A DNA stretch of 64,000 nt, taken from assembly GCF_037027585.1 (NCBI RefSeq), contig NZ_JAXCLE010000004.1, positions 1-64,000 on the forward strand. Reading direction: 5' to 3'. The stretch comes from Solibacillus ferritrahens. GTDB lineage: Bacteria > Bacillota > Bacilli > Bacillales_A > Planococcaceae. The stretch's first letter is position 1; each line of letters opens with the position of its first letter. The notes beneath the pieces are model-generated. The model made no database searches. It saw only the letters and a program-made list of their open reading frames with translations, and was not told the DNA's origin. This document shows, in pieces, positions 7,558 to 16,875 of the stretch. Both the position numbers and the translations under genes were made by a program.

Positions 7558-9015
7558 CAACAAGTACAGGTAAAGGGTATTGATTGTCGCAATTTTATTA
7601 ACGGTCATTATATCGAGGCGGCTGAAGATCGGAAATTTTTAAATATTAATCCAGCAACTGAAGAAGTAATCGGTTGGGTAGCTGAAGCAACACAGGATGA
7701 AGTCGATTTTGCGGTGAAAGCAGCTAAGGCGGCTGTAAAAGGCGAATGGTCTACGTTTACAGTGAAACAGCGCTCGCAGGTGATTCGCAAAATTGGCGAT
7801 CTTATTTTGGAAAATGTAGAAGAGTTTGCAATGCTTGAAGCGCTTGATACAGGAAAGCCTTACGCATTAGCAATGGAGATGGATATTAAACGCGCGGCAC
7901 ATAACTTTCACTTTTTTGCCGATTATGTGACGTCATTAGGAAATGAAGCATATAACCAGGACAATATTGCGCTGCATTATACAGTAACGCGACCGGTAGG
8001 AGTTGTGGCAATGATTAATCCTTGGAACTTGCCGCTCTTATTATTAACGTGGAAGCTTGCCCCATGTTTAGCTGCAGGTAGTACAGCCGTTATGAAACCG
8101 GCTGAATTAACACCAATGACGGCAACGAAGCTCGCAGAAATTTGTAAGGAAGCGGGTGTGCCGGATGGTGTTGTTAATATTGTACATGGTTTCGGAAAAG
8201 ATTCTGCAGGGGCGTTTTTATCAGAGCACCCATTAGTGGATGCGATAACCTTTACTGGGGAAACGCGTACAGGAACGACAATTATGAAGGCAGCTGCCCC
8301 AACGTTAAAGAAAGTGTCATTTGAGCTTGGCGGCAAAAACCCTGCCATAATTTTTGCGGATTCAGATATCGAAGAAGTAGTGGAAACGACACTACACTCG
8401 AGCTTCCGTAATCAAGGGCAAGTATGCTTATGTGCATCACGTATATACGTAGAGCGTTCCATCATGGATGACTTTTTGCAGAAATTTGTAGCCCGTACGA
8501 AAGAGCTGGTTGTCGGAGACCCATTTGATTCTAAAACGAATATCGGCTCATTAGTAGGGAAGGAACATTACGAAAAAGTCATGCACTATATAGATATTGC
8601 TAAAGAAGAAGGCGGCACAATTTTAACAGGCGGAAGGCGACCGGCACATATGGAAAAGGGCTACTTTATCGAACCGACAATTATTGTTGGATTAGATGAA
8701 CATTCACGCTGTGTAAAGGAAGAAATTTTCGGGCCCGTCGTTACGGTATTGCCATTTGATTCAGAAGAAGAAGTAATTGGTTATGCGAATGATACAACGT
8801 ATGGTTTAGGAGCGACAATTTGGACGAATGATTTACGTCGTGCGCACCGTGTAGCTGGGCAAATCGAATCGGGAATTGTATGGGTGAATACATGGTATTT
8901 ACGCGATTTACGTACACCGTTTGGCGGTATGAAACAAAGTGGAATCGGGCGTGAAGGCGGCGCACATAGCTTCGAATTTTACTGTGAGCAATCGAACGTA
9001 ACAATCAAATTATAA
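7555..9015 (+). CDS. nbaE: 2-aminomuconic 6-semialdehyde dehydrogenase
   Basis: 486 residues, full-length NAD-dependent aldehyde dehydrogenase. NPWNLPLLL and KPAELTP are in the cofactor domain, FTGETRTG near residue 230 binds NAD, ELGGKNP carries the general-base glutamate and NQGQVCLCASR the catalytic cysteine. It oxidises 2-aminomuconate semialdehyde to 2-aminomuconate, the step between ACMSD and the RidA deaminase. The family also includes 2-hydroxymuconic semialdehyde dehydrogenases; the aminomuconate assignment rests on neighbours. A 110-nt gap precedes it, with a hairpin overlapping its RBS. Confidence 0.92.
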   Translation: MQQVQVKGIDCRNFINGHYIEAAEDRKFLNINPATEEVIGWVAEATQDEVDFAVKAAKAAVKGEWSTFTVKQRSQVIRKIGDLILENVEEFAMLEALDTGKPYALAMEMDIKRAAHNFHFFADYVTSLGNEAYNQDNIALHYTVTRPVGVVAMINPWNLPLLLLTWKLAPCLAAGSTAVMKPAELTPMTATKLAEICKEAGVPDGVVNIVHGFGKDSAGAFLSEHPLVDAITFTGETRTGTTIMKAAAPTLKKVSFELGGKNPAIIFADSDIEEVVETTLHSSFRNQGQVCLCASRIYVERSIMDDFLQKFVARTKELVVGDPFDSKTNIGSLVGKEHYEKVMHYIDIAKEEGGTILTGGRRPAHMEKGYFIEPTIIVGLDEHSRCVKEEIFGPVVTVLPFDSEEEVIGYANDTTYGLGATIWTNDLRRAHRVAGQIESGIVWVNTWYLRDLRTPFGGMKQSGIGREGGAHSFEFYCEQSNVTIKL

Positions 9016-9028
9016 AAGCAGGTGACCT

Positions 9029-9811
9029 ATGATGAGTGTAAATTTAATTGAATGGTCAAGTAGAATTTCGCAAGCAGAAAAAACACGTCAAGGTATTGCA
9101 CCATTGACGGAACAAATCGACAGTTTAAGTTTAAAGGATGCCTATTCAATTCAGCTTGAGCAAATACATCGTAAAGTTAATGCCGGCGACAATATTACGG
9201 GCAAAAAAATTGGCTTGACCTCGCGCGCGATGCAGCAGCTGCTCAATGTAGATGAACCGGATTATGGTCATTTACTGGCGTCGATGGCTATAACAAATAA
9301 TGTCCTTGATTGCAGCGAGTGTATTAAGCCGCGTGTAGAAGCAGAAATTGCATTTGTCATGAAGGAGGACTTAATTGGTCCGAATGTTACGTTGGAACAA
9401 GTACTTGCAGCAACCGATTATGTCGTTGCGAGTCTTGAAATCGTTGATAGTCGCATTAAAGATTGGAAAATTAAGTTGCTAGATACGATAGCGGATAACG
9501 CATCGTCAGCGAAATATGTGTTAGGGGATATAAAGAAGTCGATTGAGGAAATTGACCTGCCTGCTGTAGAAATGAATTTTTATAAAAATGGTGAATTGGT
9601 CAATAGCGGAAAAGGGACAGATGTTTTAGGCAATCCTGCCGCATGTGTTGTATGGCTCGTAAATCGGTTAGCTGATTTTAATATTGGAGTGAAAAAAGGC
9701 GAAGTAATTTTATCGGGTGCTCTATCCGCTGCACTTGATGCAAGCCCAGGGGACGAATTTACAGCGGACTTTGGTGAAACGCTCGGGAAAATTCAACTAA
9801 GCTGTGTTTAA
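9029..9811 (+). CDS. mhpD: 2-oxopent-4-enoate hydratase (DmpE/MhpD-like)
   Basis: 260 residues of the hydratase/decarboxylase branch of the fumarylacetoacetate hydrolase fold, with GKKIGLTSRAMQ near residue 56 and the metal-binding segment RVEAEIAFVM near 104. It hydrates 2-oxopent-4-enoate to 4-hydroxy-2-oxovalerate. A paralogue at 11720 belongs to the same family. I call this one the hydratase because the order hydratase, acetaldehyde dehydrogenase, aldolase, decarboxylase reproduces dmpE-F-G-H of phenol meta-pathways. The two could be swapped. RBS CAGGTGA; ATG 9029 is followed immediately by a second ATG. Confidence 0.82.
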   Translation: MMSVNLIEWSSRISQAEKTRQGIAPLTEQIDSLSLKDAYSIQLEQIHRKVNAGDNITGKKIGLTSRAMQQLLNVDEPDYGHLLASMAITNNVLDCSECIKPRVEAEIAFVMKEDLIGPNVTLEQVLAATDYVVASLEIVDSRIKDWKIKLLDTIADNASSAKYVLGDIKKSIEEIDLPAVEMNFYKNGELVNSGKGTDVLGNPAACVVWLVNRLADFNIGVKKGEVILSGALSAALDASPGDEFTADFGETLGKIQLSCV

Positions 9812-9822
9812 TAGGAGGTTCT

Positions 9823-10713
9823 ATGAAAAAGGTGAAGGTAGGAATTATCGGTTCCGGCAACATCGGTACGGATCTGATGAAAAAGGTCATGCGCTCGGAT
9901 TCTTTGGAAATGTCGGTGTTAATCGGTATTGATCCAGCATCTGATGGATTAAAACGTGCGCAAGATGTTGGGATAAACACGATTTCTAATGGTATTGAAG
10001 GATTTTTGCAGCAACCTGAGCTGGCGGATATTTTATTTGATGCTACTTCAGCAAAAGTACATCAAACACATGTTGATGCATTGGTGCCACTAGGAAAACG
10101 TATTGTTGACCTGACACCTGCAGCAATCGGACCGTTTGTTGTACCGGCTGTAAATTTACAAAAGCATATCGATCAGCCAGTTGTGAATATGATTACATGC
10201 GGTGGACAGGCGACTATACCGATTGTATATGCAATTCAGCGCATACAAAGTGTAGCCTATGCGGAAATCATTGCCACAATTGCCTCAAAAAGCGCTGGCC
10301 CAGGTACACGTGCGAACATTGATGAATTTACAGAAACAACAGCTCGTGCCATTGAACAAGTTGGCGGTGCAAAACAAGGGAAAGCCATTATTATTTTAAA
10401 TCCAGCAGAGCCACCAATGCTTATGCGTGATACCGTTTCTTGTTTATTAGAGGAAGAAGCGAAAGATCCATTGCAAATTAAGCAATCCATTAAAGAAATA
10501 GTGCAGGCAGTCAACGAATATGTACCAGGCTACCGTTTGAAAATCGAACCTTTGGTGGATGGACGCGAAGTAAAGGTATTTTTAGAAGTGGAAGGGCTAG
10601 GAGATTATTTGCCGGTGTATGCCGGTAACCTGGATATAATGACAGCTGCAGGTTTGAAAGTCGCTGAAATGATTGCGCAGCAGCTCCAGCAAGAAGGAGT
10701 GCATATATCATGA
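9823..10713 (+). CDS. mhpF: Acylating acetaldehyde dehydrogenase
   Basis: 296 residues, the size of MhpF/DmpF. The N-terminal Rossmann motif GIIGSGNIGTDLM binds NAD, MITCGGQATIP carries the catalytic cysteine, and GPGTRANIDEFTETTA is a family signature. It oxidises acetaldehyde with CoA to acetyl-CoA, receiving it by channelling from the aldolase, with which it forms a complex. RBS AGGAGGT. Its stop overlaps the aldolase start as ATGA. Confidence 0.95.
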   Translation: MKKVKVGIIGSGNIGTDLMKKVMRSDSLEMSVLIGIDPASDGLKRAQDVGINTISNGIEGFLQQPELADILFDATSAKVHQTHVDALVPLGKRIVDLTPAAIGPFVVPAVNLQKHIDQPVVNMITCGGQATIPIVYAIQRIQSVAYAEIIATIASKSAGPGTRANIDEFTETTARAIEQVGGAKQGKAIIILNPAEPPMLMRDTVSCLLEEEAKDPLQIKQSIKEIVQAVNEYVPGYRLKIEPLVDGREVKVFLEVEGLGDYLPVYAGNLDIMTAAGLKVAEMIAQQLQQEGVHIS

Positions 10714-11723
10714 AAAAGTTATTGATAACAGAAGTAGCGTTACGTGACGGAAGCCATGTTGTAGGGCATCAATTTACAAAAGAACAGGTGCGCAGTGTAA
10801 CAAAGCAACTAAGTGCAGCTGGGGTTCCTTATATCGAAGTGACGCACGGCGATGGCTTAGGAGGCTCATCTTTGCAGTATGGCTTTTCAAAGGTATATGA
10901 CATAGAACTCGTCAAAGTCGCGGCAGAAGAGGCCGGTAACTCAACAATTGCTGTTTTGTTGTTACCGGGAATTGGTACGATCGAAGACTTGAAAGAGGCA
11001 TATGGTGCAGGTGCGCGTATGGTTCGCGTAGCAACACATGTGACAGAAGCCGATGTATCAAAGCAGCATATTGAAACAGCAAAAGCGATGGGCATGGAGG
11101 TAGTTGGGTTTTTAATGATGGCTCATAGTGCTCCGCCGGAAGTTGTTTTGGAGCAGGCGAAGTTAATGGAAGAGTATGGGGCAGATGCTGTTTACGTTAC
11201 TGATTCGGCAGGTGCAATGCTGCCAAGCGATGTAACGGCACGCATTCGTTTGTTAAAAGCTCATTTGTCGGTAGACATAGGCTTCCATGCACACAATAAC
11301 TTATCGTTAGCAGTTGCAAATACTCTTGCTGCTGTTGAGGCAGGTGCAAACAGGATTGATGGTAGTGTGTGCTGTTTAGGTGCTGGGGCAGGAAATACGC
11401 AAACGGAAGTCTTAGTCGGGGTATTAGATCGCCTAGGTTATGAAACTGGTATTGATCTATACAAAATGCTCGATTTAGCAGATGATGTGCGCGCTAATAT
11501 TTTGCCAGCACTTCAAGATATTACTAGTGGCAGCTTTATTATGGGCTATGCAGGCGTATATTCAAGCTTTTTACGTCATGCTGTCGTTGCGTCAGAGAAA
11601 TTCGGGGTCGATGCCCGTGATATTTTAGTGGAACTGGGTAAGCGTAAAGTAGTAGGTGGACAAGAAGATATGATTATTGAAGTAGCACAACAAATGGCGG
11701 GAAAAAAGGTGAGTATATCGTGA
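10710..11723 (+). CDS. dmpG: 4-hydroxy-2-oxovalerate aldolase
   Basis: 337 residues. A DRE-type TIM barrel opens with ALRDGSHVVGHQF (metal-binding Asp, catalytic histidine), GFHAHNNLSLAVAN supplies the metal histidines, and the C-terminal third is the DmpG/MhpE communication domain that docks on the acetaldehyde dehydrogenase. It cleaves 4-hydroxy-2-oxovalerate into pyruvate and acetaldehyde. It overlaps its neighbours by 4 nt on both sides (ATGA, GTGA), as expected for a stoichiometric complex. Confidence 0.95.
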   Translation: MKKLLITEVALRDGSHVVGHQFTKEQVRSVTKQLSAAGVPYIEVTHGDGLGGSSLQYGFSKVYDIELVKVAAEEAGNSTIAVLLLPGIGTIEDLKEAYGAGARMVRVATHVTEADVSKQHIETAKAMGMEVVGFLMMAHSAPPEVVLEQAKLMEEYGADAVYVTDSAGAMLPSDVTARIRLLKAHLSVDIGFHAHNNLSLAVANTLAAVEAGANRIDGSVCCLGAGAGNTQTEVLVGVLDRLGYETGIDLYKMLDLADDVRANILPALQDITSGSFIMGYAGVYSSFLRHAVVASEKFGVDARDILVELGKRKVVGGQEDMIIEVAQQMAGKKVSIS

Positions 11724-12493
11724 GTACAATTTATGAATATGTAGAGCGTATCGCTATGGCACAATCGGAAAAAAAAGCAATTGAAAAAATTACGATCAGT
11801 AATCCGGCGCTAACATCAGAGGAAGCATACGAAATTCAACGTCTCAGTATCGAAAAATCGATTTCGGCAAGTAATGCATTTATAGGCTGGAAGATGGGTT
11901 TAACGAGTAAAGCAAAGCAGCTTCAAGTTGGTGTGGAATCCACAATTTACGGTCGCTTAACGAACAATATGCTGATGAGCCACAATGAAATTACAGCAGC
12001 AGATCACATTCATCCACGTATTGAACCGGAAGTTGCTTTTACTTTTAAAAAACCGATTGCCGGAGAAAATTTAATGCCTTATGAAGTATGGTCGGCAGTA
12101 GAATATGTGTATTTGGCGTTGGAAGTTATTGATAGTCGCTACGAAAACTTTTCCTTTTCTTTAATGGATGTAATTGCAGACAATGCCTCATCTACAAAGT
12201 TTTTGTTAGGCAGTCAGCCTTATGCACCGACTACAACTGATTGGGCGCAAATAAAAGTGGATGTATATCACAATAATGAGCTGAAATATGAAGGAACTGG
12301 TGCAGCCATTTTAGAGCATCCGATTAATTCGGTAATTGAACTGCTGAATCTGTTGAGTAAAGAAGGACGGGGCATCCAACCGGGGGAACTTGTGTTGGCG
12401 GGTGCGATGACTGATGCAGTGGCTGTGAAATCAGGTGATACAGTAACAGCCGATTATGGTGCACTGGGCAGCTTAACAATTAATGTGAAGTAA
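11720..12493 (+). CDS. dmpH: 4-oxalocrotonate (2-oxo-3-hexenedioate) decarboxylase, DmpH-like
   Basis: 257 residues, same family as the protein at 9029, with GWKMGLTSKAKQLQVGV near residue 53 and the metal segment RIEPEVAFTF near 98. By gene order (dmpE-F-G-H) it should decarboxylate the deaminase product 4-oxalocrotonate to 2-oxopent-4-enoate, the hydratase substrate. GTG start overlaps the aldolase stop (GTGA). No 4-oxalocrotonate tautomerase is present, consistent with entry through 2-aminomuconate rather than the enol. Confidence 0.82.
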   Translation: MSTIYEYVERIAMAQSEKKAIEKITISNPALTSEEAYEIQRLSIEKSISASNAFIGWKMGLTSKAKQLQVGVESTIYGRLTNNMLMSHNEITAADHIHPRIEPEVAFTFKKPIAGENLMPYEVWSAVEYVYLALEVIDSRYENFSFSLMDVIADNASSTKFLLGSQPYAPTTTDWAQIKVDVYHNNELKYEGTGAAILEHPINSVIELLNLLSKEGRGIQPGELVLAGAMTDAVAVKSGDTVTADYGALGSLTINVK

Positions 12494-12505
12494 CATTGAA
12501 TGTTA
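12491..12505. promoter_or_regulatory. Palindrome at the end of the enzyme operon
   Basis: TAACATT-G-AATGTTA, a perfect 7-1-7 inverted repeat beginning with the stop codon of the decarboxylase and about 170 bp before the TRAP transporter. There is no T-run, so it is not a terminator. It could be an operator for the transporter operon; its sequence differs from the repeat at 2512. Confidence 0.3.
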
Positions 12506-12675
12506 GGTACCAATAACTGAATTTTATTGCAATGCGTAAAAGTAACTATCCATTATTTATGAAATGACAATTGTACTGCTTTTACCGCTCTGAATAAATA
12601 TGAATTATTTTTTGAAAAAGAAATAAGAGTGAGAAGAAGGCTTAGTAAAAAAATGATAAAAGGGGAGGCAATTTC

Positions 12676-13692
12676 ATGAAAAAGCTTTTAAGTTTTGCAG
12701 CAATGCTTACGTTACTTTTAGTTTTGGCGGCTTGTAACAATGATAAAGAAACAGTGGAGGATAGCGCTTCAGCAGGGACAGGCGAATATCCAGAGGTAAC
12801 GTTTAAATTAGCACATATTACACCTACGGATCATATGTGGCATCAGGCTTCTGAAAAATTTAAAGAAGAGTTGGAGACGATTACAGGCGGCAAAATGTCG
12901 GTTGAAATTTACCCAGCGAGCCAATTAGGTTCTGAGGCAGACATGGTGCAGCAAGTAGAAGCAGGGTCAGTTGATATGGCGATGATAACAGCGGCATATT
13001 TAACGTCTCGTACACCTGAAATGGCGGCATGGTTTGCGCCTTATTTATTCGAGACATTAGAAGAAGCAAATACGGCAGCGCAATCAGACTTAGGTCAGCA
13101 AGTACTAAAGAAAGTAGAAGGTACTGGTCTTAAAGGTTTAACGTACTTGTTTGCTGGTCAACGTACAATCGTTACGAAGGACACTAAAATTAACTCTACA
13201 GACGATTTAAAAGGCCTGAAATTACGTGTAACACCAAGTCCAGCGCTACAATCATTTTACCGTAATGCAGGTGCAGCGCCAGAATCGTTATCATTAACGG
13301 AAGTTTACTCAGCATTACAAACAGGCGTAATTGATGGGATGGATATGGATTTAGACGCAACAATTACAAATAAATATGCTGAAATCGCAAAATATGTGGC
13401 GGTAACGAATCACATGGTATGGCCGTCAACAATTTTAACAAATGACAAAAAATTCAATGCTCTTTCACAAGATGCGCAAGATGCTGTAACACAAGCTTGG
13501 AAGGTAGCAAGTGATTACGCAGTCACAACGCGTTCTGGTCAGGAAGAGGAGTTCCGAAAAGAGCTTGCAGATCAAGGTATGGAAGTGTATGACCTAGATT
13601 CAAGCGTATTTAAGAAACAAATTGAAGCTTTTGATAGTGAGTACGGAGGTCAGTCAGACTTAATTAAGCAATTCATTGAAGCAAACCGTTAA
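12676..13692 (+). CDS. dctP: TRAP transporter substrate-binding lipoprotein (DctP family)
   Basis: 338 residues. A lipoprotein signal ends LVLAAC (Cys 20 is the lipidation site), followed by a DctP solute-binding domain with PASQLGSEADMVQQVEAGSVDM near residue 75 and KGLKLRVTPSP near 179, where the arginine binds a carboxylate ligand in this family. Held on the outer membrane face, it delivers substrate to the DctQM permease encoded next. The ligand is likely anthranilate or a related aromatic acid, by location. RBS GGGGAGG; 182 nt separate it from the enzymes. Confidence 0.93.
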   Translation: MKKLLSFAAMLTLLLVLAACNNDKETVEDSASAGTGEYPEVTFKLAHITPTDHMWHQASEKFKEELETITGGKMSVEIYPASQLGSEADMVQQVEAGSVDMAMITAAYLTSRTPEMAAWFAPYLFETLEEANTAAQSDLGQQVLKKVEGTGLKGLTYLFAGQRTIVTKDTKINSTDDLKGLKLRVTPSPALQSFYRNAGAAPESLSLTEVYSALQTGVIDGMDMDLDATITNKYAEIAKYVAVTNHMVWPSTILTNDKKFNALSQDAQDAVTQAWKVASDYAVTTRSGQEEEFRKELADQGMEVYDLDSSVFKKQIEAFDSEYGGQSDLIKQFIEANR

Positions 13693-13731
13693 TCAAATAC
13701 AGTATTCGAACGGCGATTAGGAGGGTGCAGG

Positions 13732-14241
13732 ATGACGAAGCTCAGCAATATTATTACAAGAGTAGAGGAAGTTATCATGGGCGTTTTAATGGCAATTTTA
13801 ACGTTTACCATGGTAACAGCTGTATTTTTCCGCTACGTATTATCTGATCCACTCCCTTGGGCAACAGAAGTTTCGATTTACTTATTCATTTGGTTTTCAT
13901 TTATAGGAGGTAGCTGGGGCTTGAAGTACGGTACACAAGCCGCAGTTACTTTTTTACTCGATGCGTTATCAGAGAATAAGCAACGGATTTTAAAAATTGT
14001 CCAAGATGTGATTATGTTAGCTTTTTTAATTATTATTTTTGTATATTCTGTAAAGTGGCTTATGCTACCTTCAACGATGCTTCAAAAGTCTACGTCCCTA
14101 GGTATGCCAATGTGGATTCCATACAGTGCGGTACCGACAGGTATATTATTTGCCACAATCCATATTGTTGCACGACTGATTCGACTATTTAGAAATGAAG
14201 AGAAACCACAGCAAAAAGAGATTGGAGATGAGGTAGTATGA
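13732..14241 (+). CDS. dctQ: TRAP transporter small permease (DctQ)
   Basis: 169 residues with four predicted membrane helices (about 15-37, 45-65, 86-108 and 128-150) and the DctQ-typical PLPWATEVSIYLFIW segment after the first helix. It bridges the binding protein and the large permease. RBS GGAGGGTG. Its stop overlaps the DctM start (ATGA). Confidence 0.92.
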   Translation: MTKLSNIITRVEEVIMGVLMAILTFTMVTAVFFRYVLSDPLPWATEVSIYLFIWFSFIGGSWGLKYGTQAAVTFLLDALSENKQRILKIVQDVIMLAFLIIIFVYSVKWLMLPSTMLQKSTSLGMPMWIPYSAVPTGILFATIHIVARLIRLFRNEEKPQQKEIGDEVV

Positions 14242-15518
14242 CATTTATTACAATTGCAGTATTTGTCATCTTATTAATTTTAGGTATTCCAATTTCTTTA
14301 GTTTTGGGGATAACGACAGTTGTTTACTTTTTAATCAATGGGCAGGCTTTACTGTTGGAATCGACACCACTTCGCATGTTTTCAGGGCTCGAAAATTTTG
14401 GTTTATTAGCAATTCCTTTGTTTATGTTAATGGGTGAAATTATGAATGAGGGCGGTATTACGACAAGGCTTGTTAATTTTGCAAAGCTAATTTTAGGGCA
14501 TTTCCGTGGTGGATTGGCGTATGTAACGGTTGTAGCGAATATGTTCTTAGCATCCATCTTAGGCTCTGCAAACGCCCAAGCTGCGATGATGAGTAAAGTT
14601 ATGGTGCCACAAATGGAAAAAGAGGGTTATAAGCGTGAGTTTGCAGGGGCAATTACACTTGCTTCATCAATTATTGCGCCGATTATTCCACCTAGTATGA
14701 TATTCATTATTTATGGAACGTTGTCGAGTACATCGATTGGTGCGATGTTCATGGCAGGGATTTTACCAGGGATCTTATATGGAATTGCTTTCATGATGAT
14801 GATTGCATATATGGGCTATAAACATAATTTCCCGAAAAGTGAGCGCAGTTCCTTCAAGGAGATTTTACAAGGAGTGTTAAAGACGTTACCGGCGTTACTT
14901 ATTCCTTTAATAGTAGTGGTAGGTATTTTACGCGGTATTTTTACAGCGACAGAATCAGCAGCTGTTGCGTGCTTTTTAGCCATTATCATCGGGTTATTTG
15001 TTTACCGAGAGCTAGATATTAAAAAGTTTCCAAAAATGCTAGTAAATACAGTAACAAATACTGCGACGGTGACGTTTTTAATTATTATGGCCAACATTTT
15101 TGGCTGGATGATAGCGTTTGAGCAAATTCCGCAATTAATGGCCGACTTAATTTTAAGCTTCACGGAAAGTCCTTGGGTGTTCTTACTGTTAGTTAACATT
15201 TTATTATTAATTGTCGGTATGTTAATCGATGGTATTGCGGCGCTTGTCATTTTAGTACCAGTATTAATGCCTCTTGTACACGCGCTTCAAATTGATCCGG
15301 TACACTTTGGGGTAATTATTTGTATTAACTTAACGCTAGGTTTATTAACTCCGCCGGTAGGTACAGGACTATTTATCGTATCATCGATGGCAGATATTAA
15401 GTTTGAACGTTTAGTAAAGGCTGTTTTCCCGTTCATAATCGTATCGGTTATCGTATTATTCATTATTACGTACATTCCGGATTTAGTTTTAGTAATTCCT
15501 AGATTCTTAGGGTTCTAA
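14238..15518 (+). CDS. dctM: TRAP transporter large permease (DctM)
   Basis: 426 residues, about 11-12 membrane helices, with the DctM hallmarks IPLFMLMGEIMNEGG near residue 60, SANAQAAMMSKVMVP near 110 and IIAPIIPPSMIFIIYG near 146. It is the sodium-coupled transport subunit. Length and motifs are standard. It overlaps dctQ by 4 nt and ends 1 nt before the MFS gene. Confidence 0.95.
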   Translation: MTFITIAVFVILLILGIPISLVLGITTVVYFLINGQALLLESTPLRMFSGLENFGLLAIPLFMLMGEIMNEGGITTRLVNFAKLILGHFRGGLAYVTVVANMFLASILGSANAQAAMMSKVMVPQMEKEGYKREFAGAITLASSIIAPIIPPSMIFIIYGTLSSTSIGAMFMAGILPGILYGIAFMMMIAYMGYKHNFPKSERSSFKEILQGVLKTLPALLIPLIVVVGILRGIFTATESAAVACFLAIIIGLFVYRELDIKKFPKMLVNTVTNTATVTFLIIMANIFGWMIAFEQIPQLMADLILSFTESPWVFLLLVNILLLIVGMLIDGIAALVILVPVLMPLVHALQIDPVHFGVIICINLTLGLLTPPVGTGLFIVSSMADIKFERLVKAVFPFIIVSVIVLFIITYIPDLVLVIPRFLGF

Positions 15519-15519
15519 T

Positions 15520-16719
15520 ATGAAACAGGTGAGATGGTTCGTATGGCTGATTGTTCTCTCACAGCTATTTACCGCGTTTGTGGGACGGAGCCTAAATCCA
15601 TTTGCTGCTTATATTGGAGAAAGTTTTACGCTGACGAGCTTTCAAATCGGCTTTCTGCCAACCGCATTGTTCGTTGGACAGTTTTTAGCGACATTGCCTA
15701 TGGGTTTTCTCGCTGATAAAGTGGCAACCCATCGTCTGCTGCTGTTGTTGATGTCAATTGTCGGTAGCGGTTTTCTCTTACTTGCTACGATTGATGGTAA
15801 TTACTTTATAGCGCTGCTTTTTATTATGTTAGCAGGGCTTGGTTACGGAGGAATGCATCCTGTAACAAATAAAATGCTAGTCCAGCTTTATCCCATTCAG
15901 AAAATAGCATTGCCGATGGGCATGAAGCAAATGTCAATTACACTAGGCTCTGCTTTATCAAGTATTGTATTAATCGCCATTGCAGAATATATCGGCTGGC
16001 AGCAAACAATTGCGATGGCATCCCTTTTATTATTAGTAATCGGTATATTCGTCTATATGTTACTAAAACCGTACGAGGAAACATTTAGTTCACATAGTGC
16101 TACAGAAGTATCTTTAATTTCTCAGATGAAAAAATTAATGAAATCAACGCCGCTATTTTTTTCTACTTTAGTTGCGCTCATTTTAATGGGCATACAAGTT
16201 ACGTTTAATACGTATCTTCTATTATATTTAATTGAGATAAAGGTATGGGCTGTTTATTTAGCAGGTTTAGCGCTTGCCTGCTCTGAAATTTTCGGGGCAC
16301 TTGGTCGCGTTCTATGGGGAGTGATTAGTGACAAGTTTTTACGAAGCAACCGTTGGATCGTGCTGTTCATTATTGCGTTGTGGCTACCATCGGCTTTATT
16401 TGGTTTACATATAGTCCAAGATCGTCTGCTGCTGTTAATGGTCATTGCAACGATCGGCTTTTCACTATCCGGATTTAATGGGATTTGGATGAACTTAGCT
16501 GTTGAAAGTGTTCCGGAAACGTTGAGTGGCTCAGCGAGTGGATATAGCGTGACATTTGCTTCTGTAGGTGTTTTTATTATCCCGCCACTTTTTGGATATA
16601 TTTTAGATCAAACGAGTTATTTACATGCAGGGGCTTTTTTAGCTTGTGCAAGCAGTTTATGTGCACTAATTATTATCGTAGTGCTTTTTAATGAAAAGAA
16701 GCGGAGGGTTTTAAATTAG
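15520..16719 (+). CDS. MFS transporter, last gene of the aromatic acid island
   Basis: 399 residues with about 12 membrane helices. The N-terminal half contains the MFS loop motif GFLADKVATHRL between helices 2 and 3, and GALGRVLWGVISDKF is its counterpart in the second half. It starts 1 nt after dctM, so it is translationally coupled to the TRAP system. It may be a second uptake route or an exporter that relieves accumulation of toxic aminophenolic intermediates. The substrate cannot be read. Confidence 0.88.
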   Translation: MKQVRWFVWLIVLSQLFTAFVGRSLNPFAAYIGESFTLTSFQIGFLPTALFVGQFLATLPMGFLADKVATHRLLLLLMSIVGSGFLLLATIDGNYFIALLFIMLAGLGYGGMHPVTNKMLVQLYPIQKIALPMGMKQMSITLGSALSSIVLIAIAEYIGWQQTIAMASLLLLVIGIFVYMLLKPYEETFSSHSATEVSLISQMKKLMKSTPLFFSTLVALILMGIQVTFNTYLLLYLIEIKVWAVYLAGLALACSEIFGALGRVLWGVISDKFLRSNRWIVLFIIALWLPSALFGLHIVQDRLLLLMVIATIGFSLSGFNGIWMNLAVESVPETLSGSASGYSVTFASVGVFIIPPLFGYILDQTSYLHAGAFLACASSLCALIIIVVLFNEKKRRVLN

Positions 16720-16800
16720 TGGCACGTAGGATTGGATTTATATCAAAGCTTCTTTTGAGAACAAATAATTTTGCGGGAATGTATTGATTTTTTCCGTAAC

Positions 16801-16842
16801 AAAAGCCGATTCATACTAAAAAATAGTGTGAATTGGCTTTTA
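16801..16842. terminator. Bidirectional terminator between island and Rgg regulator
   Basis: AAAAGCCGATTCATACTA / TAGTGTGAATTGGCTTTT, followed by weak T-runs in both directions. It lies between convergent genes ending at 16719 and 16876. Confidence 0.8.
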
Positions 16843-16875
16843 ACACTTTCCAGGTGTAGTCTCATTATTGTTTAT

